A DNA stretch of 64,000 nucleotides from Saprospiraceae bacterium (GTDB taxonomy: Bacteria; Bacteroidota; Bacteroidia; Chitinophagales; Saprospiraceae): contig JAHCHX010000002.1 in assembly GCA_026129545.1 (NCBI GenBank), positions 682,001 to 746,000 on the forward strand, in the 5' to 3' direction. The translations under genes and the position numbers were made by a program. Under the pieces are notes generated by a model. That model saw only the letters and a program-made list of their open reading frames with translations. It had not been told where the DNA came from and did not search any database. Shown here piece after piece: positions 16,906-27,268 of this stretch (positions are counted from its first letter, which is position 1; each line of letters starts with the position of its first letter).

Positions 16906-17874
16906 ATGCCCGTTCTTGCCAACACCGACTGCCGCGACCGCGACGAGATATGCGCCGCGTTTCTGCCGTTCGCACGACCCGACTATGTGGAGGGCACGGT
17001 CATTGGCGACGACTTGGACAGCCTGCTGTCGGCGATGTACCTGCATCAGCGTTTTGGGTGGCCAGTAGTTGGGGTTTATTGCCAATACACGCGCTTGTGG
17101 CACGCTGGGGATGCCACGGATTTCCGGGAAAAACTGCTTGCGGGGAGGTTGTTTGCGGTGGATTTGGATATTTATCACGCGGCGATTCCAAGTTTGGGAC
17201 ATCATATCATTGCCTGCGCGAGCGATGATGAACTTCCGGGACACACTCATTCGCTCAACCCCAACGCGCTGCGTGGATTTTCGATTCGGCAGGGGTTTAG
17301 GCGGAAATACCCGTTGGCTACCATTCACCTGTTGCTTTGGCTTTTTGAGGAAAAAAATCTCGAACGAGTAGCGGAAGGGTTGGTCTGGCTGGCTGATTCC
17401 ACTTTTGTGAATGCCCAACATTACCGCGACAATGTGGAGGAATGGGTAGCGCGGTTTTTCCAATGGCCAATGCTTGAACGGATGTTGCCATCGCTACAAA
17501 CACTCGAATTCGAGCAATATATGGAAAAAGCAATACTGAGCCGCATGGCCGGCAATCCGTTGTGCATCCCTAACCGCTCAAAGTATAAGTCCAAACACTT
17601 GGGGCTGAATGGATTTCAGTGCCAATTCGACCCACAAGGGCAGCAGGCTGCGTTGCAATCGCTGCTCACGTTGCTGGCCGATTTGAGCGGGTGGGCGCGG
17701 CTACCGCTTCCCACACGATGGGGCGGCTGCTGGCAGGGCGAAAGGCGCGAGGTGGCGGTGGCCGACGTGGTGGCATCCGGGCTGCCGTTTGGCGAGTGGC
17801 TGGAGCAGGCGGGCGTGTTTTCCTATGCGTTCACGTTCAAGGATAGGCTGAACTGCACGGTTATACATCTATAA
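16906..17874 (+). CDS. DHH-like phosphoesterase-related protein of unknown role
   Basis: 322 residues that I do not recognise as a named family. Three spaced segments recall the DHH phosphoesterase motifs: VIGDDLDSLLSAMYL (motif I), FAVDLDIYH (motif II) and SLGHHII (motif III, with Gly in place of the Asp of DHH). A further HTHSLNPNALRGF follows. The last third is divergent. It could be a degenerate or substituted nuclease/phosphatase, but that is inference from motif spacing only. It is convergent with the AstE-like gene, with stops 15 bases apart. Confidence 0.6.
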   Translation: MPVLANTDCRDRDEICAAFLPFARPDYVEGTVIGDDLDSLLSAMYLHQRFGWPVVGVYCQYTRLWHAGDATDFREKLLAGRLFAVDLDIYHAAIPSLGHHIIACASDDELPGHTHSLNPNALRGFSIRQGFRRKYPLATIHLLLWLFEEKNLERVAEGLVWLADSTFVNAQHYRDNVEEWVARFFQWPMLERMLPSLQTLEFEQYMEKAILSRMAGNPLCIPNRSKYKSKHLGLNGFQCQFDPQGQQAALQSLLTLLADLSGWARLPLPTRWGGCWQGERREVAVADVVASGLPFGEWLEQAGVFSYAFTFKDRLNCTVIHL

Positions 17875-17888
17875 CTCGCCAAGGCTTT

Positions 17889-18842
17889 TCAGATTTCTTG
17901 CACTATGAAGAAGCCGTCCGAGCCTTTGGGCTGATATAGCGGCATCAGCATGAGGCCAGCCGTGGGTGCCAGAATAGGCCCCGTGATATCGTCGGCCAAG
18001 TGTTCGCCTTGACGTATCGGCTGGAAATTGGTGTAGCCCGGCCTCATTCGGAACGAGTCGCCTGGGCGGATGTGGTGAACATGGCGCAATCTGGTGACTT
18101 TGGGCAGCCGGGCGCTGTAATTTTCCAAAACGGCTTCGTGCGCATTGGGCAAATCCTCCGGCTCGATGCAGCCTGTTGCGCGGAGGCAATTGATGATGGC
18201 GGCAATGGAACGGCTCACCGATAGTGGCTCCTCATGCTGTCCCGCCTCGAAGGCTGCGCCAAAGGCTATTTTGGGAAAACCGCCTATTTGCAAGTGCCCA
18301 TCGGCGGCAAAGCGCAACAAGGTGCCGCGCACGCCCTGAAAAAGGTCGAGAATGACAGGGGCATGGAGTGTTTTGGCCAAGCGAAGACTGGCACCCTCGT
18401 CGGTGGGTATGCAAAAAACACCGCCCCCTGCTGAGGTGGTGTGCATATCGAGCAAAACGAGCACCTCAGGGCAAGTGTCCTGAATCTCGGTATGCACGGC
18501 CTCGAGTATTTCCGCTATTTCGAGGTCTTCGGCATCCAGCCCCCTTGCCTTTTCGGCCAAAACCCGCCGAATGTTCTCCGATGTCCACTGTCGGTTGAGG
18601 TCTTTTTCGATGAAACGCTGCCGAATCTCGTAAGCCTTCCGATTGCCGAGCATACCCACTAATGTTCCGTGAAAAACAAAATCCGGGTGTGAGTTGGCCG
18701 TTTCGTGCAGCATTTGAAATACGGCTTCCAATGCCTTGACCCCCGCTGGTTCGTTGCCGTGCAAGGCACCAAATACCAGCACCAGCGCGCCGGGGTGTTC
18801 TCCACCAAATTTTCCGATGATACGATTCATATTGGCAGGCAA
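17889..18842 (-). CDS. Succinylglutamate desuccinylase/aspartoacylase-like zinc hydrolase
   Basis: 317 residues of the M14-like AstE/AspA family. VFGALHGNEPAGVKAL carries the zinc-binding His and Glu, DLNRQW the substrate Arg/Asn motif and LLDMHTTSAGGGVFCIP the third zinc ligand; a Glu in the EPLSVSRS region fits the catalytic position less clearly. The C-terminal beta domain has HHIRPGDSFRM and the final LMPLYQPKGSDGFFIV. It probably releases an acyl group from an N-acyl amino acid; no arginine-degradation genes are near, so the substrate is open. Start could also be the internal Met5. Confidence 0.85.
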   Translation of the reverse strand: MPANMNRIIGKFGGEHPGALVLVFGALHGNEPAGVKALEAVFQMLHETANSHPDFVFHGTLVGMLGNRKAYEIRQRFIEKDLNRQWTSENIRRVLAEKARGLDAEDLEIAEILEAVHTEIQDTCPEVLVLLDMHTTSAGGGVFCIPTDEGASLRLAKTLHAPVILDLFQGVRGTLLRFAADGHLQIGGFPKIAFGAAFEAGQHEEPLSVSRSIAAIINCLRATGCIEPEDLPNAHEAVLENYSARLPKVTRLRHVHHIRPGDSFRMRPGYTNFQPIRQGEHLADDITGPILAPTAGLMLMPLYQPKGSDGFFIVQEI

Positions 18843-18845
18843 AAA

Positions 18846-18880
18846 AACGGCTTCCAGCGGAGCAAACGCCGGAAGCCGTT
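18846..18880 (-). terminator. Terminator of the DinB-tail gene
   Basis: AACGGCTTCC and GGAAGCCGTT form a perfect 10-bp stem followed on the minus strand by seven T, 28 bases after the stop. Confidence 0.85.
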
Positions 18881-18907
18881 GTCATTTATTTCTCCACAAT
18901 GGCAAGT

Positions 18908-19975
18908 CTATTTCTTTTTGCCTCTCATGGCCCTGATTTCGGCCATGCGTTCGGGGCTTAGGCCACGCTTTCTAGGGGCATCACCAGATGAAGGTGCGGC
19001 CTTGGCCTTTTTCGGCGCGGCGGCGGCCTTCTCGGCGAGGTTGGCGGCGCGGGCGGCGCGGGCTTTTTCGAGCACTTCGGCACGCGAGAGCTTGGGCAGG
19101 GCGGCCTTGGCCGCTTTTTCGGCGGCTACCTCCGCGCTGCTGCGGCGCTTGCGCTTGGCGGGGGCGGCGGCGCCAGTCTTTTTCGGCGCGGCGGCGGCCT
19201 TCTCGGCGAGGTTGGCGGCGCGGGCGGCGCGGGCTTTTTCGAGCACTTCGGCACGCGAGAGCTTGGGCAGGGCGGCCTTGGCCGCTTTTTCGGCGGCTAC
19301 TTCCGCGCTGCTGCGGCGCTTGCGCTTGGCGGGGGCGGGTGCTGCGGCGGCAGATTTTTGGTCGGAGGCGTGTAGTTGTTGCTTGCGTGGGCGGGCTGCT
19401 GCGCGTGGAGCAGGTGCCAACACACTTTCTGCTTCTCTGTGTTTTCCTTTTTTGGCGCTAACAAGTCGTATGTGCGCAATGTGATGCTGACCATGCCAAG
19501 CATAGTGTGCGATAGCTTCGGGGAGCGAGATGACTCGTTGTTGTTCAGGATGGAAATAGCCGCGCTCCAAGTCTTCTTCGGAAAGCGACTCCAAAAACAT
19601 GACCCAACGTTTGTGCAGGGGCTCCAAAATTTTAATGGATAGCTTCACGGGTGCTGACTTGGCATCTTCTGTTTCTGCCCAGCTTGCTTCTTCATAAGGT
19701 TTGATGATGGGGGTTGTTTCCGTGACGGCGAGTTTCATGCGAGCAAATGCATTCAAATGACTGTCTGCCAAGTGGTGCACGACTTGGCGTGCCGTCCAGC
19801 CTCCACGGCGGTAGGGTATATCCAATTCACCACTTTTCAATTTCTTGACTGCTTTTTTGAGTTCTTTGGGTAGTCGGGCAATGGCTTTTATGTTGCGCCG
19901 GGTGTCTTCAAGTGACCATATTTTTCCAAACTCAAATTTTCCGATGGGGTACCTAAGACTTTCCTGTGACTTCAT
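18908..19975 (-). CDS. DinB/YfiT-like metalloprotein fused to histone-like basic tail
   Basis: 355 residues in two unlike halves. Residues 1-172 are a DinB/YfiT four-helix domain: GGWTARQVVHHLADSHLNAF and YAWHGQHHIAHI supply the metal-binding histidines, as in bacillithiol S-transferase and YfiT hydrolases. Residues 173-355 are Lys/Ala/Arg-rich: two near-identical blocks, 215-266 and 272-323, each starting PAKRKRRSSAEVAAEKAAKA, then PRKRGLSPERMAEIRAMRGKKK. The tail resembles histone H1-like and AT-hook-like bacterial nucleoid proteins and should bind DNA or RNA. G+C is very high in the tail. Start is the ATG at 19975. Confidence 0.85.
   Translation of the reverse strand: MKSQESLRYPIGKFEFGKIWSLEDTRRNIKAIARLPKELKKAVKKLKSGELDIPYRRGGWTARQVVHHLADSHLNAFARMKLAVTETTPIIKPYEEASWAETEDAKSAPVKLSIKILEPLHKRWVMFLESLSEEDLERGYFHPEQQRVISLPEAIAHYAWHGQHHIAHIRLVSAKKGKHREAESVLAPAPRAAARPRKQQLHASDQKSAAAAPAPAKRKRRSSAEVAAEKAAKAALPKLSRAEVLEKARAARAANLAEKAAAAPKKTGAAAPAKRKRRSSAEVAAEKAAKAALPKLSRAEVLEKARAARAANLAEKAAAAPKKAKAAPSSGDAPRKRGLSPERMAEIRAMRGKKK
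19007..19333 (-). repeat. Tandem 171-bp coding duplication
   Basis: Two DNA copies with a period of 171 bases (19178-19333 and 19007-19162) encode the basic blocks of the DinB fusion protein. They appear identical except for about one base in the aligned core, indicating a recent duplication or gene conversion. Copy number could vary between strains by slippage. Confidence 0.85.
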
Positions 19976-20012
19976 TGTTTGCTGCTGTTTAGTTAGTGTT
20001 GTTGTGAGTGTA

Positions 20013-20047
20013 TTCGATTGTTTCGATTGTTTCGATTGTTTCGATTT
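20013..20047. repeat. 9-bp microsatellite upstream of the DinB-tail gene
   Basis: About three and a half units of TTTCGATTG, 38 bases upstream of the DinB-tail ATG. Unit-number changes would alter spacing of any promoter here. Confidence 0.7.
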
Positions 20048-20155
20048 ATGATTGGGGATTTACGATTTGAGAGGCTTTTTTTGAAACTGCTATATGGGTG
20101 CATTTCAAATTGTATCAAGTAAATCGGAACGCTGTCAGCTATTCTCGGTTTGTAA

Positions 20156-20242
20156 GAGGTGTCATCTTTTGAGGAACGAAAAAGGTGACATCTCGGCCTG
20201 TTTTTGAGATGTCATCCCTCCATTCTTCCGGGATGACACCTC
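20156..20242. repeat. Nested inverted repeat (GGTGTCATC element)
   Basis: GAGGTGTCATC at the left end pairs with GATGACACCTC at the right; inside, two further copies of the same nonamer in alternating directions (GGTGACATC, GATGTCATC) allow two side-by-side hairpins or one long one. Confidence 0.65.
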
Positions 20243-20343
20243 AGAACCCAACAAAGCGAGAATCGCTGGAACGCTGTTCCAATATATGCCGGAATAATGC
20301 ACCCGCTATTTGTTGGCAATTGTATAGTTTTTACTCGCTTTTA

Positions 20344-20444
20344 TACCTTGATTCGCCAAGATTTGCCAGTTCACCATGACTGATTCCCTGATTTTGAACA
20401 GATTGCGCTTTTAGCCATGCCCAAAACTTGGCGGCGCGAAGTAT
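20344..20444 (+). repeat. Dispersed repeat family C, copy 1
   Basis: About 100 bases: an ACCTTGATTCGCC head, TGATTTTGAACAGATTGCGC in the middle and TTTTAGCCATGCCCAAAAC, then a CGGCGCGAAGTATA tail. Relatives are at 38007, 40875, 43952 and 58408. Confidence 0.8.
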
Positions 20445-20632
20445 AAGTAAAGTGTATGTCTTGTTAAACGTTGTATTGACATTTAGTGGGTTGTCAAAAA
20501 AATTTGTAAAAACTTAGGTAGAAGGCAGAGAGACTTGTTTTAGGATTGTATGCTTTTGCAATGAAGACGAAATCATTTTTCTAACTAAGTTTTTACGGAT
20601 TTTTCTAGCAAATCACGCACTCGAAAAAAACG

Positions 20633-21238
20633 TCAACGTGTGTCTTTCCAGCGCCACAAATAGCGACAGGCGATGGTGCGCCAAGGTCGCCAAGGCTCTG
20701 CAAGTGTTATCATGGTCTGTTTGAGTTTTTTATCTTTTTCATCCAATTCGTATAGCCGTATCATGGCTTGCTGTATGCCGAGGTCATCAATGGGAAATAT
20801 ATCGGGTCGGCCAATGGTGAACATCAATATCATTTGTGCGGTCCATCTGCCCACGCCTTTTATTCGGGTCAAAAATTCAATGATTTCATCATCACTCATC
20901 GCCTCCCACTGATGATTTTCAAGGTCGTGTTGTAGAGAAAATGCCGCTACGTTCTGCAAATAACTTGCTTTCTGATTGGATAATCCTGCGAGGCGCAATT
21001 GCTCTGTCTCTATTGCAGAGAGCATAGCGGGGTGCGGATAATTGTCGGGGAACAAAGCGCAGAAGCGGTTGAAGATAGTGCTGGCAGCCTTGATGCTAAG
21101 TTGTTGGGAGACAATAGATTCAAGCAGGTCGAAATATACTTTTCCAGTAGGGGTGAAGTCTGGCGGCGCAATACCCTCAATCAAGGGACGCAATTTATCA
21201 TGTTGGGATAGGTGCAATATGGCAGCCTCTGAGTTCAT
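20633..21238 (-). CDS. DNA-3-methyladenine glycosylase II-like (HhH-GPD)
   Basis: 201-residue base-excision repair enzyme that removes alkylated bases. HhH-GPD fold: SIVSQQLSIKAASTIF, the helix-hairpin-helix LTRIKGVGRWTAQMIL and the catalytic Asp in IFPIDDLGIQ, with the C-terminal WRPWRTIACRYLWRW typical of AlkA/Mag. It lacks the AlkA N-terminal domain, as in the short Mag1-type enzymes. Start is the ATG at 21238 (MNSEAAILHL); a 16-residue upstream extension is less likely. Confidence 0.9.
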   Translation of the reverse strand: MNSEAAILHLSQHDKLRPLIEGIAPPDFTPTGKVYFDLLESIVSQQLSIKAASTIFNRFCALFPDNYPHPAMLSAIETEQLRLAGLSNQKASYLQNVAAFSLQHDLENHQWEAMSDDEIIEFLTRIKGVGRWTAQMILMFTIGRPDIFPIDDLGIQQAMIRLYELDEKDKKLKQTMITLAEPWRPWRTIACRYLWRWKDTR

Positions 21239-21351
21239 AGGGCAAAGTAAGTTGGCTTTCAACCACTTAAACAAATTTTTGTGCAATAGTTTTTAAACCA
21301 ATAATATTGCCCGCCGGATTTTATCCACCAACCGCCCCGGCCACACAAGTT

Positions 21352-23277
<1,926 letters not shown>

Positions 23278-23280
<3 letters not shown>

Positions 23281-23336
23281 ACCTGTTGCGATGGAGGCCT
23301 TTGGCGAAGGAAAAGCCCTCCACCACAACAAGTCTA
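23278..23336. repeat. Hairpin repeat family A, copy 2
   Basis: 59 bases: left TAGACCTGTTGCGATGG pairs with right CCACCACAACAAGTCTA with a few mismatches. It begins with the stop codon of the GCS-CBS gene and lies before the convergent methyltransferase stop, where it could act as a two-way terminator. Confidence 0.8.
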
Positions 23337-23343
23337 ATGAAGA

Positions 23344-24183
23344 TTACCAGAGCTTGTACTGCAACCCAGTCTCTTGCTGCATTTTTTCGATGCGCACCTT
23401 TGCTACTTCTATGTACTCAGGTTTATTGTCAATCAAAACGACATGACGGTCGAGCGCCAATGCGGCAAGGGCAGTGGTTCCGCTGCCTCCAAAGGGGTCT
23501 AGCACTTGGTCGCCCTCTTTTGTGAAAAGTTTTATGAAGAACTCCGCCAAAGGAACCGGAAAAACGGCGGGATGCCCCATGTTTTTACCTACCACAGCAG
23601 CAGTTACCGTATTTCCTGGGAGGACGTATTCTTTGCCTTCCCAGTTTCGCAAATCACGTCCAAAACCACTGTTATTTTCACTATTATGCCTTTCCGCGCT
23701 TTTGCCGTTTAAATTAACCAGTCTTTTCTCCACCCAATTGCCGATAGGTTTTTTTACCGCATCCTGATACATAGCAAACTCTTTTTGCTTTGTGAGGTGG
23801 AAGCAGTATTCCCACTCGTCTCGCAAACGATTTGACCAATAGCCCGGCATGGCATTAGGCTTAATCCATAGATAGTCATCTACACAGCGCCATCCCAAGT
23901 CGCTAAGTGCCATGATAGTTTTCCAGACGTAACGGTGTCTTATACCATCTACGACTTTGTCTTTGATATTTATCACCAAAGAACCTTCATCTGACAGTAC
24001 CCTCCAGAATTGTTCGTGAAAAGTGCTGAAAAACATTGGGAAATCGTCAGGGTGGATGCTATCGTAATGATTTTTTCGAGCATCTGCATAGGGAGGACTC
24101 GTAAAAATCAAATTAAAGTGACCATCGGGATATGCTCCAAGCACTTCTCGGCAATCGCCTAAGTGTAGTTTGACATCGCTCAT
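23344..24183 (-). CDS. Type II DNA methyltransferase (beta class, N4-C or N6-A)
   Basis: 279 residues. The catalytic motif TSPPY is at 28-32 and the AdoMet-binding motif DPFGGSGTTA near 230, that is catalytic motif first, which is the beta arrangement. SPPY favours N4-cytosine but adenine methylation is possible. The region between holds the target recognition part. It follows the nuclease gene with a 4-base ATGA overlap, so the two are translated together as a type II restriction-modification pair. Recognition sequence cannot be read from the protein. Confidence 0.93.
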   Translation of the reverse strand: MSDVKLHLGDCREVLGAYPDGHFNLIFTSPPYADARKNHYDSIHPDDFPMFFSTFHEQFWRVLSDEGSLVINIKDKVVDGIRHRYVWKTIMALSDLGWRCVDDYLWIKPNAMPGYWSNRLRDEWEYCFHLTKQKEFAMYQDAVKKPIGNWVEKRLVNLNGKSAERHNSENNSGFGRDLRNWEGKEYVLPGNTVTAAVVGKNMGHPAVFPVPLAEFFIKLFTKEGDQVLDPFGGSGTTALAALALDRHVVLIDNKPEYIEVAKVRIEKMQQETGLQYKLW

Positions 24184-25142
24184 TTTTTATTGCAAAAAAG
24201 GTCTAAAAGTCTTTCTGGATTGTTAAAAATGCCATTTGCATTTAATAGTTTGAACTTCTGACAACAATGGCCAAAAGATTCAATCAATTCGCTTGGGATT
24301 TGAATGTCCAAGGTATTTCGTCGTTCGAGATTTTGTCCTTTCAACACATCAAGCACAAGATTCATCATCTCGGAATAAGAATAATTGGAGAAAAAAGGCC
24401 AGAAAAAATCAGAAAACCAGATTTCCGTGTTCACGGAATAGGCGCGTTCGGTTCGTTTTTCCTTGCGCATCGTACGATGCCCCCTCTCCATCACGATTCC
24501 GAAAACACAGATGTATGGGCCAACCCTGTTTTTGTCGTGCGCTGCCATCTGCTCCATCGCAGATATCGCCTTGGGCCAGTCTTGCCCTCCCATCGTGTTG
24601 GAGCGATTTTTCACCGAGACGTAGATGTTTAAAGGCGGTGAGTTCTTGTCTCTAAAATTTGCAACAGCGTTGAAATCGGCTTCAGAGGTGCCAATGTCGG
24701 AGACAGCAACAAATCTCCCCGATGAAATCGCGCAATCTTTGGCGATGAATTGATAACGCCACCCAGAGTTCATTCTTTGTTTTTGGAGCGTGCGGTTTCT
24801 GAATTGCTCGCGCGCAACATCACTGTAATGCAATCCTTCGCACTCAAACGCCGTAGAAGCAGGGTCTCCGTAGTATTTAAGAAAGTAATCGAACAGTTTT
24901 TTCCCTTCCTTTTCGTATATTTTGACCAGTTCCGTCGCTGAGGTATCTACCGGAATATCCAAAATCTGACGACTTGATTTGGCATTGGCTTGCGCAATCG
25001 CTTTGGCGATGATGGCCTTTATCTCATTCGCTCCAACTTTAGATGGGTGTTCCATCAAAGAGGCTTCATCAAGGAAACCGTGAAATTTGTCTGATTCATC
25101 TTGAATACGAGGGTAAGATTGCGGAGAAATATTTTTAGCCAT
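24180..25142 (-). CDS. Predicted type II restriction endonuclease
   Basis: 320 residues. Identified from position: it precedes and overlaps the methyltransferase gene by four bases. A PD-(D/E)xK-like core is plausible: FECEGLHYSDVA, SGWRYQFIAKDC, SEADFNAV (acidic) and IYVSVKNRSNTMGGQDW, where the usual (D/E)xK would read S-V-K. I do not recognise a named enzyme. Start is the ATG at 25142, 26 bases after the candidate -7 box; ATG at 25178 would place the box inside the gene. Confidence 0.7.
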   Translation of the reverse strand: MAKNISPQSYPRIQDESDKFHGFLDEASLMEHPSKVGANEIKAIIAKAIAQANAKSSRQILDIPVDTSATELVKIYEKEGKKLFDYFLKYYGDPASTAFECEGLHYSDVAREQFRNRTLQKQRMNSGWRYQFIAKDCAISSGRFVAVSDIGTSEADFNAVANFRDKNSPPLNIYVSVKNRSNTMGGQDWPKAISAMEQMAAHDKNRVGPYICVFGIVMERGHRTMRKEKRTERAYSVNTEIWFSDFFWPFFSNYSYSEMMNLVLDVLKGQNLERRNTLDIQIPSELIESFGHCCQKFKLLNANGIFNNPERLLDLFCNKK

Positions 25143-25167
25143 AAAGTGCCGTGTTTCTGTATATTGG

Positions 25168-25175
25168 CAAAGGTA
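25168..25175 (-). promoter_or_regulatory. Candidate -7 box for the restriction-modification pair
   Basis: TACCTTTG on the minus strand, 26 bases before the nuclease ATG at 25142. Confidence 0.55.
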
Positions 25176-25251
25176 CAAAACATGGCCTACTCAATGACAA
25201 GGCAGAAAGGGCGGCATCCTAAAACCAATTTTTAACTCATCAACATCACGG

Positions 25252-26652
25252 TCAGCGCCTATTCCACCAAAAATAGAGCGGCACCCCCGTCATCATCAGC
25301 ACGGTGCCTAGCCCTGCCTCGCGCGGATGGTTGATGCAGGTGATGACGATGAGCGCCACGCAGAACAACACAAACAGGGCTGGCACCACCGGATAGCCCC
25401 ACACCTTGTAGGGCCGCACCGCGTCTGGCTCGCGGCGGCGCATCACAAACACGCCAAACGCCGTGGCGCCATAGAAAAAGAACGCCGCGAAAATCAACAT
25501 ATCCGTGAGCTGGTCGAAACTGCCCGACAGCACAAGCAAGCATGCCCAGATGCCTTGAATCCACAGGGCAGAGTTGGGCGTGTGGTAGGTGGGGTGAATA
25601 TCGGCAGCGCGGGGGAAAAACAGCCCGTCCTTGGCCATGGCGTAATAGACACGAGGAGGCATCAGAATGGTCGCGTTTGTGCACCCCAATGTGGTGACGA
25701 TGATGATTGTCGAAATAAGCGTGGCCCCCACGTCGCCCGCGAAATGCCGCACCACCGCGACGGCAGCAATGTCGTTCTTTTGCTCGTGGACATCCACGAG
25801 CTGGTCAATGGGCAACACATAGAGATAGGTAAAATTGACCAGCGCATACGCCCCGATGATAATCATCATCCCCGAAAAAAGGGCGAGCGGCAGGTTTCGG
25901 TTGGGGTTCTGAATCTCGCCCCCCAAAAAGCCCACCGTGTTCCAGCCCTCGTAGGCCCAAAAAGCAGCCAAGAGCGCGGCGAACATCGCTTTTATCAATT
26001 CAAAATCCATCCAAGAGCGCGGCACATATTCGGCGGCAGGGGTTTGAAAATTGGCCATGCTGCCGCCTCCATACAGCAAGCCCGACACCACGATGCCCGT
26101 CAGCGCCACGATGACCGATAGCGTTATCCAGACGCTGAGAGCAGCAGCGCCCCGCAAACCCCGCGAATTGAGGAAAGTCAGCACAAGTATCAATGAGATG
26201 GTGAGCGCCTTGACCCCAGCATTTTCAAATGGCTTGAACACCAGAAATTCGACGTTTTCGATAGACGCAGGCAGATGCGGCAGCGGCACGATGGCATTGA
26301 ACGCCTGTGAAAAAACATAAGCGATGCCCGCGATGGCAGCAGTCTTGATGACGGCAAAGGTGGTCCAGCCCCACAGAAACCCCATGAACCGCCCATAGAT
26401 TTTCCTGAAATAAACGTATTCGCCGCCCGAATCGGCCATCATGCCCGCGATTTCGGCATTGCTCAAAGCACCGCACAAACTGATGACACCCGCCAAGACC
26501 CAAGCCCACAACACCAACGAGGGCGAGAGCAACTCGGCGGACATGGGCGCTACTTTTTTGTAAACGCCCGAACCGATGACCGAACTGACCACCAACAGGG
26601 TGGCCGCCCCCAATGTGAGGCTGCGAATAAGCTGACCTTGCTGTTTTGCCAT
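25252..26652 (-). CDS. APC-superfamily amino acid permease
   Basis: 466 residues, about 12 hydrophobic segments. The first helix has GAATLLVVSSVIGSGVYK, the GSG backbone-binding motif of APC transporters; AFWAYEGWNTVGFLGGEIQNPNRNLP is the typical TM6-7 region and LGCTNATILMPPRVYYAMAKDGLFF the conserved loop. An L-type (LAT) exchanger-like amino acid carrier in the inner membrane; substrate open. Start is the ATG at 26652 (MAKQQGQLIRS); divergent from crtZ across 103 bases. Confidence 0.92.
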   Translation of the reverse strand: MAKQQGQLIRSLTLGAATLLVVSSVIGSGVYKKVAPMSAELLSPSLVLWAWVLAGVISLCGALSNAEIAGMMADSGGEYVYFRKIYGRFMGFLWGWTTFAVIKTAAIAGIAYVFSQAFNAIVPLPHLPASIENVEFLVFKPFENAGVKALTISLILVLTFLNSRGLRGAAALSVWITLSVIVALTGIVVSGLLYGGGSMANFQTPAAEYVPRSWMDFELIKAMFAALLAAFWAYEGWNTVGFLGGEIQNPNRNLPLALFSGMMIIIGAYALVNFTYLYVLPIDQLVDVHEQKNDIAAVAVVRHFAGDVGATLISTIIIVTTLGCTNATILMPPRVYYAMAKDGLFFPRAADIHPTYHTPNSALWIQGIWACLLVLSGSFDQLTDMLIFAAFFFYGATAFGVFVMRRREPDAVRPYKVWGYPVVPALFVLFCVALIVITCINHPREAGLGTVLMMTGVPLYFWWNRR

Positions 26653-26755
26653 AATGCGGCAAAGGTGTAGAAGATTTTGAATAGCCCGTTGCAAAACAAA
26701 CTGCATTAGAGCCTGTTTTATCACAAAAATTTCACCCACCCACATTCGAGATTGT

Positions 26756-27259
26756 ATGGCCAATTGGTTGCTTTATACCCTCATCACACTCGCTGCTTAC
26801 GTCGGCATGGAGTTCATGGCTTGGTTCACCCACAAATACCTGATGCACGGGCTGCTGTGGAGCTGGCACGCAGACCATCATCAGCCCAAACATGAGAAAG
26901 AAGGTTTTTTTGAAAAAAATGACCGCTTTTTCCTCGTGTTCGCCATACCCAGCATGATTTGTTATATGGTCGGCGGCCTCACGCCCCATTTCTGGGTCTT
27001 GTTCATCGGGGTCGGCATTTCGCTCTACGGCCTCACCTATTTCCTGATTCACGACGTGTACATACACCGCCGGTTCAGTTGGTTCAAACAACTGGACAGC
27101 AAATACTCTCGCGCCATCCTTCGGGCGCACGGGACGCACCACGCCAAGCGCACCAAAGAAGAATGCGAGTCATTCGGCCTATTGGTCGTGCATCCAAAAT
27201 TTTTCAAAAAAAGAAACAGGAAAGAAGACGAGCAAGTGATTCAGAACAACGTTCAGTGA
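26756..27259 (+). CDS. crtZ: Beta-carotene hydroxylase-like protein (CrtZ)
   Basis: 167 residues, integral membrane di-iron hydroxylase that adds 3-OH groups to carotenoid rings, giving zeaxanthin. The His clusters are all present: HKYLMH, HADHH, HDVYIHRRF and HGTHH. Several membrane segments. Start ATG at 26756. Other carotenoid genes are not next to it; its downstream neighbour is the convergent methyltransferase gene, ten bases away. Confidence 0.9.
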   Translation: MANWLLYTLITLAAYVGMEFMAWFTHKYLMHGLLWSWHADHHQPKHEKEGFFEKNDRFFLVFAIPSMICYMVGGLTPHFWVLFIGVGISLYGLTYFLIHDVYIHRRFSWFKQLDSKYSRAILRAHGTHHAKRTKEECESFGLLVVHPKFFKKRNRKEDEQVIQNNVQ

Positions 27260-27268
27260 GCAAAGCGG

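Larger units (their letters stand above)
19976..20632. other. Repeat-rich intergenic region
   Basis: 657 bases without a gene. It holds a (TTTCGATTG)n tract at 20013-20047, nested inverted repeats at 20156-20242 and a copy of repeat family C at 20344-20444. The rest, 20445-20632, shows nothing recognisable. Confidence 0.6.
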
